16,068 bases of DNA from Massilia sp. (GTDB lineage Bacteria > Pseudomonadota > Gammaproteobacteria > Burkholderiales > Burkholderiaceae_D). Below the pieces are notes generated by a model. That model saw only the letters and a program-made list of their open reading frames with translations, searched no databases and was not told the DNA's origin. Positions within the stretch are counted from its first letter, which is position 1. Every line of letters starts with the position of its first letter. A program made the position numbers and the translations under genes. The stretch is from contig DNCF01000371.1 in assembly GCA_003484545.1 (NCBI GenBank), positions 1 through 16,068 of the forward strand, given 5' to 3'. Positions 6,807 through 14,343 of the stretch are shown one piece after another.

Positions 6807-8045
6807 ATGGCTGACGCCCCCGGCACTCCCATGCTGCGCGCCGCGCTGGTCGGCGTCGATTTCGGCGCCGTCGACTTCGGCGCCAGTCTCGAAGAGCTGG
6901 CCTTGCTGGCGCGCTCCGCCGGCGCGGAGCCGATCACCACGATCACCGCGAAACGCGCCAGCCCCGATCCCGCGTATTTCGTCGGCAGCGGCAAGGCCGA
7001 CGAAATCGCCCAGGCAGCCACCGTCGACCACGTCGACATCGTCATCTTCAACCACGCACTGTCGCCCGCGCAGCAGCGTAACCTCGAACGCCGCCTGAAC
7101 CGCCGCGTCATCGACCGCACCAGCCTGATCCTCGACATCTTCGCCCAGCGCGCCAAGAGCCACGAGGGCAAGCTGCAGGTCGAACTGGCCCAGTTGCAGC
7201 ACCTGGCCACGCGCCTGATCCGCGGTTGGACCCACCTCGAACGCCAGAAGGGCGGTATCGGCCTGCGCGGCCCCGGCGAAACCCAGCTCGAGACCGACCG
7301 CCGCCTGATCGGCGAGCGCGTCAAGATGCTGCGCGCGCGCCTGACCAAGCTGCGCAAGCAGCACGAGACCCAGCGCCGCGCGCGCAACCGCAACGCCACG
7401 TTCTCGGTGTCGCTGGTCGGCTATACCAACGCCGGCAAGTCGACCCTGTTCAATACGCTGACCAAGGCCGGCGTCTACGTCGCCAACCAGCTGTTCGCGA
7501 CCCTGGACACCACCAGCCGCCGCCTCTACCTGAACGACGAGGTCGGCAGCGTGGTGATCTCCGACACCGTCGGTTTCGTCCGGGAGCTGCCGCACCAGCT
7601 GGTCGCGGCCTTCCGCGCCACGCTCGAGGAAACCATCCACGCCGACCTGCTGCTGCACGTGGTCGACGGGTCCTCGGATGTGCGCATGGAGCAGATCGAA
7701 CAGGTCAACGACGTCCTGCGCGAAATCGGCGCCGACCATATTCCCCAGATCCTTGTATGGAACAAGATTGATGCGGCCGACCTCCAGCCGGGGGTCGAAC
7801 GTGATGAATATGATAAAATCAGCCGCGTTTTTATCAGCGCCCGCAGCGGCGCCGGCCTCGATCTGCTGCGCGATGCGATCGTCGAGGCAGCCTCGCAGGG
7901 AGCCGCGCACGAAGCCGTGCTCGAGGCTTCTTCCGCGCCAGGCCTGAGCCCTGAAAACGAAGAGCAGGACGATGCCGCGCCGGACTTCTCTCCGGAGAAT
8001 GCCGGCGAAAGTATTCCAACCTCCACCCATCTCGGGCCCCACTAA
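6807..8045 (+). CDS. hflX: Ribosome-associated GTPase HflX
   Basis: HflX is a cytosolic GTPase that binds 50S/70S ribosomes and splits stalled or stress-arrested ones. The 412 residues show an N-terminal nucleotide-binding-like domain ('DPAYFVGSGKADEI' and 'HALSPAQQRNLERRL'), the helical signature 'GPGETQLETDRRLI', then the G domain with P-loop 'GYTNAGKS' (205-212), 'DTVGFVRELPH' and G4 'NKID'. The last 40 or so residues form a low-complexity acidic, proline/serine tail with two similar pieces ('LSPENE', 'FSPENAGE'). The ATG at 6807 follows the hfq stop by 5 bases and the stop precedes hflK by 6, so the genes form one operon. A local AT-rich patch at about 7801-7835 contains a -10-like TAAAAT (7814-7819). 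Confidence 0.96.
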   Translation: MADAPGTPMLRAALVGVDFGAVDFGASLEELALLARSAGAEPITTITAKRASPDPAYFVGSGKADEIAQAATVDHVDIVIFNHALSPAQQRNLERRLNRRVIDRTSLILDIFAQRAKSHEGKLQVELAQLQHLATRLIRGWTHLERQKGGIGLRGPGETQLETDRRLIGERVKMLRARLTKLRKQHETQRRARNRNATFSVSLVGYTNAGKSTLFNTLTKAGVYVANQLFATLDTTSRRLYLNDEVGSVVISDTVGFVRELPHQLVAAFRATLEETIHADLLLHVVDGSSDVRMEQIEQVNDVLREIGADHIPQILVWNKIDAADLQPGVERDEYDKISRVFISARSGAGLDLLRDAIVEAASQGAAHEAVLEASSAPGLSPENEEQDDAAPDFSPENAGESIPTSTHLGPH

Positions 8046-8051
8046 AAGCCT

Positions 8052-9344
8052 ATGTTCGTTTCCTTACTTAAACGGTTCGGCCTCACATTGTCGCTGAACG
8101 ATCCACGTTGGGGCCATCGCCCCGACGGTGACCACAAGGCCCAGGAGGGCCGCCGTCCGGGTGAAGGTCCACCCGACCTTGACCAGATGTGGCGCGACTT
8201 CAATGCGCGCCTGAACCGCCTGTTCGGCAGCCGCGGCAACAACGGCGGCGACGCCGGCGGCCCCTACCGCGGCGAAGGGCGCGGCGCCGGCATCACCGCC
8301 ACGGTGATCGGCTTCATCATCGCCCTGATCTGGCTCGCCAGCGGCGCCTTCATCGTCCAGGAGGGCCAGGTCGGCGTCGTCACCACCTTCGGCCGCCTGT
8401 CGCATACCACCGGCGCCGGTTTCAACTGGCGCTGGCCGGCCCCGATCCAGTCCCACGAGACCGTGAACGTTTCGCAGGTCCGCACCGCCGAGATCGGCTA
8501 CCGCGACAACGTGCGCAACAAGCAGCCGAACGAATCGCTGATGCTCACCGACGACGAGAACATCATCGACATCCAGTTCGCCGTCCAGTACACCCTGAAG
8601 GATCCGGTGGCCTGGGTCTTCAACAACCGCGAGCAGGACGCCACGGTGCAGCAGGTCGCCGAGACCGCGATCCGCGAAGTGGTCGGCAAGAGCAAGATGG
8701 ACTTCGTGCTCTACGAGGGCCGCGAAAAGGTCGCTGTCGACGTCCACAACATGATGCAGCAGATCGTCGACCGCTACGCGCTCGGCGTCCTGATCACCAA
8801 CGTGACGATGCAGAACGTGCAGCCGCCGGAGCAGGTGCAGAACGCCTTCGACGACGCCGTCAAGGCCGGCCAGGACCGCGCCCGTGCCCGCAACGAAGGC
8901 GAAGCCTATGCCAACCAGGTGATCCCGCAGGCGCGCGGCGCCGCCTTCCGCCTGTTGCAGGACGCCGAAGCCTACCGCTCGATGGTGGTCGAGAACGCCA
9001 CCGGTAACGCGGCCCGCTTCAACCAGGTGGTGGTCGAATACGCCAAGGCCCCGGCCGTGACGCGCGACCGCATGTACCTCGACACCATGCAGCAGATCTT
9101 CAGCAACACCAGCAAGGTGATGGTCGACGCCAAGTCCGGCTCGAACCTGCTGTACCTGCCGCTCGATAAACTGATTGCCCAGGTTTCCGCGAACAGCGCC
9201 GCCGTCGGCAGCGCCCATTCGGGCCCGGTGACGGCGCCGCAGCAGGACGCGGCCTCGTCGGCGGAAGTAACCAAGGCCCTGGATGCGGTGCGTCAGCGCG
9301 ACAGCCGCAGCCGCGATACCTCACGTGACCGGGAGACCCGCTGA
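8052..9344 (+). CDS. hflK: FtsH protease modulator HflK
   Basis: HflK is an SPFH/band-7 inner-membrane protein that assembles with HflC into a large periplasmic cage around the AAA protease FtsH and controls its access to substrates. The 430 residues have a Gly/Arg/Pro-rich cytosolic N-terminus, a membrane helix at about 82-102 ('TATVIGFIIALIWLASGAF'), then the band-7 domain beginning 'VQEGQVGVVTTFGR'. A long helix follows with 'AFDDAVKAGQDRARARNEGEAY' split over its charged face, and a polar Ser/Arg tail ends 'DTSRDRETR'. The start is uncertain: ATG 8052 lies 6 bases after hflX, but the common family start '(M)SLNDPRWG' would correspond to a TTG at 8088. Neither has a clear ribosome binding site. 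The stop overlaps the hflC start by one base (TGATG). Confidence 0.96.
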   Translation: MFVSLLKRFGLTLSLNDPRWGHRPDGDHKAQEGRRPGEGPPDLDQMWRDFNARLNRLFGSRGNNGGDAGGPYRGEGRGAGITATVIGFIIALIWLASGAFIVQEGQVGVVTTFGRLSHTTGAGFNWRWPAPIQSHETVNVSQVRTAEIGYRDNVRNKQPNESLMLTDDENIIDIQFAVQYTLKDPVAWVFNNREQDATVQQVAETAIREVVGKSKMDFVLYEGREKVAVDVHNMMQQIVDRYALGVLITNVTMQNVQPPEQVQNAFDDAVKAGQDRARARNEGEAYANQVIPQARGAAFRLLQDAEAYRSMVVENATGNAARFNQVVVEYAKAPAVTRDRMYLDTMQQIFSNTSKVMVDAKSGSNLLYLPLDKLIAQVSANSAAVGSAHSGPVTAPQQDAASSAEVTKALDAVRQRDSRSRDTSRDRETR

Positions 9345-10213
9345 TGAACCGCCTCGTAACCATTTTCGTGGCGGGCTTTATTGCCCTGATGTTGTTGTCC
9401 TCGACCGTCTTCGTGGTCGACCAGCGCCGCTTCGCCATCGTTTTCGCCCTGGGCGAGGTGCGCGAGGTGATCGCCGAACCGGGCCTGCACTTCAAGCTGC
9501 CGCCGCCGTTCCAGAACGTGATCTATCTCGACAAGCGCATCCTGACCCTGGATACGCCTGACGCCGACCGTTTCATCACGGCCGAGAAGAAGAACATCCT
9601 GGTCGACGCCTTCGTCAAGTGGCGCATCGTCGAGCCGCGCCTGTACTACGTCAGCTTCAGCGGCGACGAGCGCGCCGCGCGCAACCGCATGTCGCAGATC
9701 GTCAAGGCGGCCCTGAACGACGAGATCACCAAGCGCACCGTGCGCGAAGTGATCTCGGGCGAGCGCGGCCGCGTGATGGAAGCGGTGCGCGACAAGGTCG
9801 TGGCCGAGGCCAAGCAGATCGGCGTCGGCATCGTCGATGTGCGCCTCAAGCGCGTCGACTACATCGACCAGATCAACGACTCGGTCTACGACCGCATGCG
9901 CGCCGAACGGGTGCGCGTGGCGAACGAACTGCGTTCGACCGGCGCCGCCGAATCCGAAAAGATCCGCGCCGACGCCGACCGCCAGCGCACCGTGATCCTG
10001 GCCGAAGCCTTCCGCGAAGCCGAGAAGATCAAGGGCGAGGGCGATGCGAAAGCCTCCGCGATCTATTCCGACGCCTTCGGCAAGAACCCGGAGTTCTACA
10101 AGTTCTACCGTTCGCTCGAAGCCTACCGCGCCAGCTTCAAGGACCAGGGCGACGTGATGGTGATCGACACGAATTCGGAGTTCTTCAAGTACTTCAAGAA
10201 TCCGGGCAAGTAA
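9344..10213 (+). CDS. hflC: FtsH protease modulator HflC
   Basis: HflC is the partner of HflK in the HflKC cage around FtsH at the inner membrane. The 289 residues start 'MNRLVTIFVAGFIALMLL'; the membrane helix spans about residues 5-24 and is followed directly by the band-7 domain ('FVVDQRRFAIVFALGEVREV', 'EPGLHFKLPPPFQ'). The conserved 'RFITAEKKNILVDAFVKWRI' stretch, a helical arm rich in E/A/K/R ('AEAFREAEKIKGEGDAKA') and the closing 'LEAYRASF' and 'EFFKYF' motifs are all present. Its ATG overlaps the hflK stop, so translation is coupled and stoichiometry with HflK is likely. It is the last gene before a strong intrinsic terminator. Confidence 0.97.
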   Translation: MNRLVTIFVAGFIALMLLSSTVFVVDQRRFAIVFALGEVREVIAEPGLHFKLPPPFQNVIYLDKRILTLDTPDADRFITAEKKNILVDAFVKWRIVEPRLYYVSFSGDERAARNRMSQIVKAALNDEITKRTVREVISGERGRVMEAVRDKVVAEAKQIGVGIVDVRLKRVDYIDQINDSVYDRMRAERVRVANELRSTGAAESEKIRADADRQRTVILAEAFREAEKIKGEGDAKASAIYSDAFGKNPEFYKFYRSLEAYRASFKDQGDVMVIDTNSEFFKYFKNPGK

Positions 10214-10234
10214 ATCGGTACAGCCGCCTCCAGC

Positions 10235-10266
10235 AAAAACGCCGCGTATTCCGCGGCGTTTTTTTT
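10235..10266 (+). terminator. Strong intrinsic terminator after hflC
   Basis: ACGCCGCG (10239-10246) pairs perfectly with CGCGGCGT (10252-10259) around the loop TATTC; the run AAAA at 10235-10238 can extend the stem into the T-tract. Eight T residues (10259-10266) follow. This is a textbook Rho-independent terminator, 21 bases after the hflC stop, and marks the end of the hfq-hflXKC unit. Confidence 0.92.
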
Positions 10267-10284
10267 GGTGCGGCCGTCATTGAT

Positions 10285-10315
10285 CGTGGGATGGGCACGG
10301 AGTGTCCACCCTACG
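10285..10315 (-). repeat. REP-like hairpin downstream of hflC
   Basis: Read on the minus strand this begins CGTAGGGTGGACAC and ends in GTGCCCA plus an imperfect match to the outer arm, so it forms a single long hairpin with a TCC loop. It is a diverged relative of the 1573-1682 repeats: one stem G has become A, giving an A-C mismatch. The shared sequence continues past the repeat: CCACCCTACGAAAAAC occurs at both 1673-1688 and 10306-10321. It lies just after the terminator, a typical REP position. Confidence 0.65.
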
Positions 10316-10384
10316 AAAAACCATGACGCGGACGCTTCCGATTCGCTCCGTGAATGGCATATACAACCAATTTCCAGTCGCCAT

Positions 10385-10399
10385 TTGGCAACTTGCCAA
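10385..10399. promoter_or_regulatory. Perfect 15-base palindrome upstream of hisZ
   Basis: TTGGCAA-C-TTGCCAA is a perfect inverted repeat around a single C. It lies 44 bases upstream of the -10-like TAAAAT and 127 bases upstream of hisZ, a plausible operator or activator site. I do not recognise the regulator; it does not fit the PurR consensus or the sigma-54 spacing. Confidence 0.4.
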
Positions 10400-10443
10400 G
10401 CCCATTCGGCATCATCGACCGCCTGTCCCGTTTCATTTTCGGG

Positions 10444-10449
10444 TAAAAT
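10444..10449 (+). promoter_or_regulatory. Possible -10 element for hisZ
   Basis: TAAAAT in the context CGGGTAAAATTGCC lies 77 bases before the hisZ ATG, after the hflC terminator, where the hisZ-purA unit needs a promoter. A good -35 hexamer at 16-18 bases upstream is not visible, so the site is only a candidate, perhaps activator-dependent through the palindrome upstream. Confidence 0.35.
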
Positions 10450-10526
10450 TGCCGATTCGGCGCTGACTTCGCATTGCGCGAGCGCGCCACATTGCCTCAT
10501 CTTTAACAATTCATTCGCTGTCGCCC

Positions 10527-11681
10527 ATGCCGAACTGGCTTTTGCCTGAGAATATCGCCGACGTCTTGCCGTCCGAAGCGCGCAAGATCGAGGATCTGCG
10601 CCGCCTGATGCTCGACACTTTCCGCCTGTACGGCTACGAGCTGGTGATGCCGCCGATGCTCGAATACGTCGAGTCGCTGCTCGCCGGCGCCGGGCAGGAC
10701 ACCGACCTGCGCACCTTCAAGCTGATCGACCAGCTGTCCGGCCGCCTGCTCGGCCTGCGCGCCGACATGACGACCCAGGTCGCGCGCATCGACGCCCACC
10801 TGCTGAACCGTAATTCGATTACTCGCCTCTGCTATGCCGGCAGCGTCCTGCACACCCGTCCTTCGGGCCTGCACGCGACCCGCGAGCCGATCCAGATCGG
10901 CGCCGAGATCTACGGCCACGCCGGCCTCGAGGCCGATGCCGAGATCCAGGAACTGGCACTGAGCTCGGTCGCGCTGGCGGGCTTTACCGACGTGCGCCTC
11001 GACATGGCCCACGTCGGGGTGCTGCGCGCGCTGCTGGCCGACGACCAGGCCGCACAGCGCGACGAGACCCGCATCACCGCGCTGCTGCGCGCCAAGGACG
11101 TGCCGGGCCTCGAGGAAATCACCCGCAATTACGCGCCCGTGACGCGCGGCGCGCTGCTCGCGCTGCCGAACCTGTACGGCGACGTCGAGGTGCTGGCCAA
11201 GGCGAAGGAAGTGCTGCCGGCGCTGCCCGGCATCACCCGCGCGCTGGCCGAACTGGCCGCGCTGGCGGCATCGGCCCTGGGTCGAGCGCAAGTGGCGATC
11301 GACCTGGCCGATCTTCGCGGCTACCAGTACGAAAGCGGCGCCATGTTCGCGCTCTACGTGCCCGGCCTGCCGAACGCGGTGGCGCGCGGCGGACGCTACG
11401 ACCACGTGGGCGAAGCCTTCGGGCGCGCGCGTCCGGCGACCGGCTTCTCGCTCGACCTGCGCGAGCTGGCGCGCCTGCTGCCGACGGCCGAGCGCAAGCA
11501 TTCGATCCGCGCCCCCTGGGGCAATGCGCCCGAGCTGCGCGAAAAAATCGCTGACCTGCGCAAGGCAGGCGAAGTCGTGATCCAGTCCATGCCGGGTCAC
11601 GACAATGTTCAGGACGAGTTCGAGTGCGACCGCGTGCTCGTCCTCGAAGATGGAAATTGGATTCTCAAAAACTTAGGTTAA
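10527..11681 (+). CDS. hisZ: ATP phosphoribosyltransferase regulatory subunit HisZ
   Basis: HisZ is a histidyl-tRNA-synthetase paralogue that has lost aminoacylation. It forms a hetero-octamer with the short form of HisG and activates the first step of histidine biosynthesis (ATP plus PRPP to phosphoribosyl-ATP), passing on histidine feedback. The 384 residues start 'MPNWLLPENIADVLPSEARKIE'. They keep the class II fold landmarks: 'LRADMTTQVARI', the motif 2 equivalent 'REPIQIGAEIYGH', and 'DLADLRGYQYESGAMFALY' in place of the HisRS 'LVRGLDYY' motif, with motif 3-like 'GRARPATGFSLDLRELARL'. Unlike HisS at 1706-3043 it has no HisRS anticodon-binding domain. The ATG has no clear Shine-Dalgarno. 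The remaining his genes are not in this window; purA follows almost directly. Confidence 0.95.
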   Translation: MPNWLLPENIADVLPSEARKIEDLRRLMLDTFRLYGYELVMPPMLEYVESLLAGAGQDTDLRTFKLIDQLSGRLLGLRADMTTQVARIDAHLLNRNSITRLCYAGSVLHTRPSGLHATREPIQIGAEIYGHAGLEADAEIQELALSSVALAGFTDVRLDMAHVGVLRALLADDQAAQRDETRITALLRAKDVPGLEEITRNYAPVTRGALLALPNLYGDVEVLAKAKEVLPALPGITRALAELAALAASALGRAQVAIDLADLRGYQYESGAMFALYVPGLPNAVARGGRYDHVGEAFGRARPATGFSLDLRELARLLPTAERKHSIRAPWGNAPELREKIADLRKAGEVVIQSMPGHDNVQDEFECDRVLVLEDGNWILKNLG

Positions 11682-11684
11682 GTG

Positions 11685-13001
11685 ATGTCAAATACTACCG
11701 TGGCAAAGAACGTCGTCGTCATCGGCACCCAATGGGGCGATGAAGGCAAGGGCAAAATCGTCGACTGGCTGACCGACCATGCGGCCGGCGTCGTTCGTTT
11801 CCAGGGCGGCCATAACGCCGGCCATACGCTGGTCATCAAGGGCCAGAAAACCGCGCTGCAGCTGATCCCTTCGGGCATCATGCGCGAAGGCGTGGCCTGC
11901 TACATCGGCAACGGCGTCGTCGTCTCCGTCCCGGACGTGATGCGCGAGATCGACAAGCTGCAGGCCGCCGGCGTCGAAGTGGCGTCGCGCCTGAAGATCT
12001 CGGAAGCCTGCCCGGTCATCCTGCCGTACCACGTCGCCATCGACAAGGCGCGCGAAGCCAAGCGCGGCGAGAACAAGATCGGCACCACCGGCAAGGGCAT
12101 CGGCCCGGCCTACGAAGACAAGGTCGCGCGCCGCGCGATCCGCATCGCCGACATGCTCAACGAAGAGCGCTTTGCCGAGAAGCTGAAGGAAAACCTCGAG
12201 TACCACAACTTCGTCCTGGTGAACTACCTGGGCGGCGAAGCGATCGACTTCCAGAAGACCTACGACGACGCCATGGCCCTGGTGCCGCGCCTGCGCCCGA
12301 TGGTCGGCGACGTCTCGTCCGCCCTGTACGCCGCGCATAAAGCCGGCGGCAACCTGCTGTTCGAAGGCGCGCAAGGCTCGCTGCTCGACGTCGACCACGG
12401 CACCTATCCGTTCGTCACCTCGTCGAACTGCGTGGCCGGCAACGCCGCCGCCGGCGCCGGCGTCGGTCCGGGCATGCTGCACTACATCATGGGCATCACC
12501 AAGGCCTACACGACGCGCGTCGGTTCGGGCCCGTTCCCGGCCGAACTGCCGACCGACCAGGGCGTCGGCGAGCACCTCTCGCGCGTGGGCCACGAGTTCG
12601 GCACCGTCACCGGCCGCGCCCGCCGCTGCGGCTGGTTCGACGCCGCGCTGCTGCGCCGCTCGGTCCAGATCAACGGCGTCACCGGCATGTGCCTGACCAA
12701 GCTCGACGTGCTGGACGGCCTGGAAAGCCTGAAGCTGTGCACCGGCTACAAGATCGACGGCCGCGACGTCGACATCTTCCCGGTCGGCGCCGAGGAAGCC
12801 GCGCTGTGCCAGCCGGTCTACGAAGAGATGCCGGGCTGGACCGAGTCGACCGTCGGCGCCAAGTCGATGGAAGAGCTGCCGGCCAACGCCCGCGCCTACA
12901 TCAAGCGCATCGAAGAACTGGTCGGCATCCCGATCGACATGGTGTCGACCGGCCCGGACCGCGAAGAAACCATCGTGCTGCGTCATCCGTTCGCCGCCTG
13001 A
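11685..13001 (+). CDS. purA: Adenylosuccinate synthetase
   Basis: This cytosolic enzyme makes adenylosuccinate from IMP, aspartate and GTP, the first committed step from IMP to AMP. The protein has 438 residues. The N-terminal GTP/IMP loop 'GTQWGDEGKGK' (14-24) carries the catalytic Asp19 and Lys22, and 'GGHNAGHT' (41-48) the catalytic His47. Further landmarks are 'GTTGKGIGPAYEDK', 'GAQGSLLDVDHGTYPFVTSS', 'RVGSGPFPAEL' and 'TGRARRCGWFD'. I chose ATG 11685 over the GTG at 11682, which is adjacent and adds one residue only. The start lies 3 bases after the hisZ stop, so the two are co-transcribed, as in many Burkholderiales. The hisZ/purA junction (about 11650-11700) is AT-richer than its surroundings. 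Confidence 0.98.
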   Translation: MSNTTVAKNVVVIGTQWGDEGKGKIVDWLTDHAAGVVRFQGGHNAGHTLVIKGQKTALQLIPSGIMREGVACYIGNGVVVSVPDVMREIDKLQAAGVEVASRLKISEACPVILPYHVAIDKAREAKRGENKIGTTGKGIGPAYEDKVARRAIRIADMLNEERFAEKLKENLEYHNFVLVNYLGGEAIDFQKTYDDAMALVPRLRPMVGDVSSALYAAHKAGGNLLFEGAQGSLLDVDHGTYPFVTSSNCVAGNAAAGAGVGPGMLHYIMGITKAYTTRVGSGPFPAELPTDQGVGEHLSRVGHEFGTVTGRARRCGWFDAALLRRSVQINGVTGMCLTKLDVLDGLESLKLCTGYKIDGRDVDIFPVGAEEAALCQPVYEEMPGWTESTVGAKSMEELPANARAYIKRIEELVGIPIDMVSTGPDREETIVLRHPFAA

Positions 13002-13034
13002 GCACCAACACACAAGAACATAGGAATTACCTGA

Positions 13035-13574
13035 ATGAACACCCCTGCATCGACCGACAAGGACCTCTGGGTTTCGTGGGACGAGTACAACCGCCTGGTC
13101 GAGCGCCTGGCCCTGAAAGTCTATGAATCGAACTGGAAGTTCGACATGGTGCTGTGCCTGGCGCGCGGCGGCGTGCGTCCCGGCGACGTGATCTCGCGCA
13201 TCTTCGACGTGCCGCTGGCGATCCTGTCGACCAGCTCCTACCGCGAAGAAGCCGGCACCAAGCAGGGTAACCTCGACATCGCCAAGTACATGACGATGAC
13301 CAAGGGCCCGCTGCAAGGCAAGATCCTGCTGGTCGACGACCTGGCCGATTCGGGCGTCACCCTGCAGAAAGTGCGCGAGCACCTGACCGAGAACTACCCC
13401 GACGTCACCGAAGTGCGCTCGGCCGTCCTCTGGGTCAAGGGTACCTCGGCCTTCAAGCCGGACTACCACATGGAAGACCTGCCGCACAATCCGTGGATCC
13501 ACCAGCCGTTCGAAGACTACGACGGCCTGCGTCCGCACCAGCTGTCGGCGTGGTTGAAGAAGTTCGAGCAGTAA
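13035..13574 (+). CDS. Phosphoribosyltransferase (purine/xanthine type, COG2236-like)
   Basis: The 179-residue type I phosphoribosyltransferase has the PRPP-binding motif 'ILLVDDLADSGVTL' (about 97-110, with D101 and D102) and an upstream 'CLARGGVRPGD' (41-51) that forms the pyrophosphate loop. Proteins of this kind transfer ribose-5-phosphate from PRPP to a purine base such as hypoxanthine, guanine or xanthine; the exact base cannot be read from sequence. The conserved C-terminal 'PHNPWIHQPFE' is shared with xanthine/guanine-type relatives. An AGGA at 13022-13025 precedes the ATG at good spacing. It follows purA by 33 bases, so a purine-salvage job feeding IMP or GMP next to AMP synthesis is a reasonable inference. 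A terminator follows. Confidence 0.85.
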   Translation: MNTPASTDKDLWVSWDEYNRLVERLALKVYESNWKFDMVLCLARGGVRPGDVISRIFDVPLAILSTSSYREEAGTKQGNLDIAKYMTMTKGPLQGKILLVDDLADSGVTLQKVREHLTENYPDVTEVRSAVLWVKGTSAFKPDYHMEDLPHNPWIHQPFEDYDGLRPHQLSAWLKKFEQ

Positions 13575-13617
13575 TCGCAGGGGAGGGCGGCCACCGGCCG
13601 CCGCCCGCCGCGGCAAG

Positions 13618-13650
13618 AGGCCAGTGCGTTCACCCGCCCTGGCCTTTTTT
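13618..13650 (+). terminator. Intrinsic terminator after the phosphoribosyltransferase gene
   Basis: AGGCCAG (13618-13624) pairs with CTGGCCT (13639-13645), with a 14-base loop that can itself pair GTG with CAC, and is followed by a run of T (13645-13650, TTTTTTGTTT). Just upstream a second GC-only hairpin, GGCGGCC-ACC-GGCCGCC (13586-13602), has no T-run. Together they separate the hisZ-purA unit from marC. Confidence 0.8.
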
Positions 13651-13693
13651 GTTTACGCACGTCATCCAGGCAACAGCCCCGGTGCAAATCGGT

Positions 13694-13699
13694 TAAGAT
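13694..13699 (+). promoter_or_regulatory. Possible -10 element for marC
   Basis: TAAGAT in the context CGGTTAAGATTGCCC lies 47 bases before the marC ATG and after a terminator, so a promoter is expected here. The context resembles that of the hisZ candidate (CGGGTAAAATTGCC). No good -35 hexamer is visible, so the call is tentative. Confidence 0.3.
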
Positions 13700-13745
13700 T
13701 GCCCCGAATGCCTGAATCGTCGGGAACCCAAGAACAAGAACACAC

Positions 13746-14342
13746 ATGACCCAAAGCTTTTTCCAGACTTTCATCCTCCTGATCCTCGTCACTGACCCAT
13801 TCGGCAACGTCCCCTTGTTTGCTGCCGCCCTCAAAGAAACCCCGCTGCACCGCCGTCCGCGCATTGTCGTGCGCGAATGCGCGATCGCCTTCCTGTTGCT
13901 GTTGATCTTCATGTTCTTCGGGCAGCACTTCCTCGCGGCCCTGCACCTGAGCCCGGTTGCGCTGCGCATCGGCGGCGCCGTGATCCTCCTGATCATCGCG
14001 ATCCGCATGATCTTCCCGCACCCGGACGGCGTGCTCGGGCGCAGCGAAGGCGGCGAGCCCTTCATCGTGCCGCTGGCGATTCCGGCGCTCGCCGGCCCGT
14101 CGGCGCTGGCCACCGTGCTGCTGTTCAGCAGCGAGAGCGTGTCCGAGACCCTGGTCCACGTGGCCGCGCTGGCGGCCGTCGGCGTGGTCTGGCTGGCGGT
14201 GTTCCTGAGCGCCGAGCGCCTGCAGCAGAAACTCGGTCCGCAGGTGATGACCGCCTTCGAGCGCCTGATGGGCCTGATCCTGACGGCGATGTCGGTCGAG
14301 ATGCTGCTTGGCGGCATCCGCGAATTTGTCCAGACCCTGTGA
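13746..14342 (+). CDS. MarC family integral membrane protein
   Basis: The 198-residue protein is almost entirely hydrophobic, with about six membrane segments (roughly 5-28, 43-65, 70-91, 107-127, 137-156, 170-190). It carries the MarC/YhgN (UPF0056) signatures 'VTDPFGNVPLF' (15-25), 'RIGGAVILLIIAIRMIFP' (74-91) and 'PLAIPALAGPSALATVLL' (109-126). The two related DPFGN and PALAGP loops reflect the internal duplication of the family. The length is that of E. coli YhgN. The function is not established: MarC was once linked to multiple antibiotic resistance but that role was not upheld, so no drug-export function is claimed. The ATG has only weak upstream purines. It ends one base before the start of the sensor kinase, implying co-expression. 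Confidence 0.92.
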   Translation: MTQSFFQTFILLILVTDPFGNVPLFAAALKETPLHRRPRIVVRECAIAFLLLLIFMFFGQHFLAALHLSPVALRIGGAVILLIIAIRMIFPHPDGVLGRSEGGEPFIVPLAIPALAGPSALATVLLFSSESVSETLVHVAALAAVGVVWLAVFLSAERLQQKLGPQVMTAFERLMGLILTAMSVEMLLGGIREFVQTL

Positions 14343-14343
14343 G

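Larger units (their letters stand above)
10214..10526 (+). other. 313-base intergenic region hflC-hisZ
   Basis: This gap holds, in order, the hflC terminator (10235-10266), a REP-like hairpin (10285-10315), a perfect palindrome (10385-10399) and a -10-like TAAAAT (10444-10449). An open frame spans it (10265-10549), but its product resembles no family, it runs through the REP and into hisZ out of frame, and it is not called as a gene. No RNA gene was recognised. Confidence 0.7.

Noticed and set aside
10385..10399. Considered a sigma-54 promoter because of the GG and GC dinucleotides.
   Set aside because: The GG-to-GC spacing is too short for the -24/-12 pattern.
10265..10549. 94-codon + strand frame in the hflC-hisZ gap.
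   Set aside because: It starts in the terminator/REP region, crosses the hisZ start out of frame and resembles no family.
13746..14342. Considered naming it a multidrug-resistance gene.
   Set aside because: The MarC family lacks a proven drug-resistance role; only the family assignment is supported.
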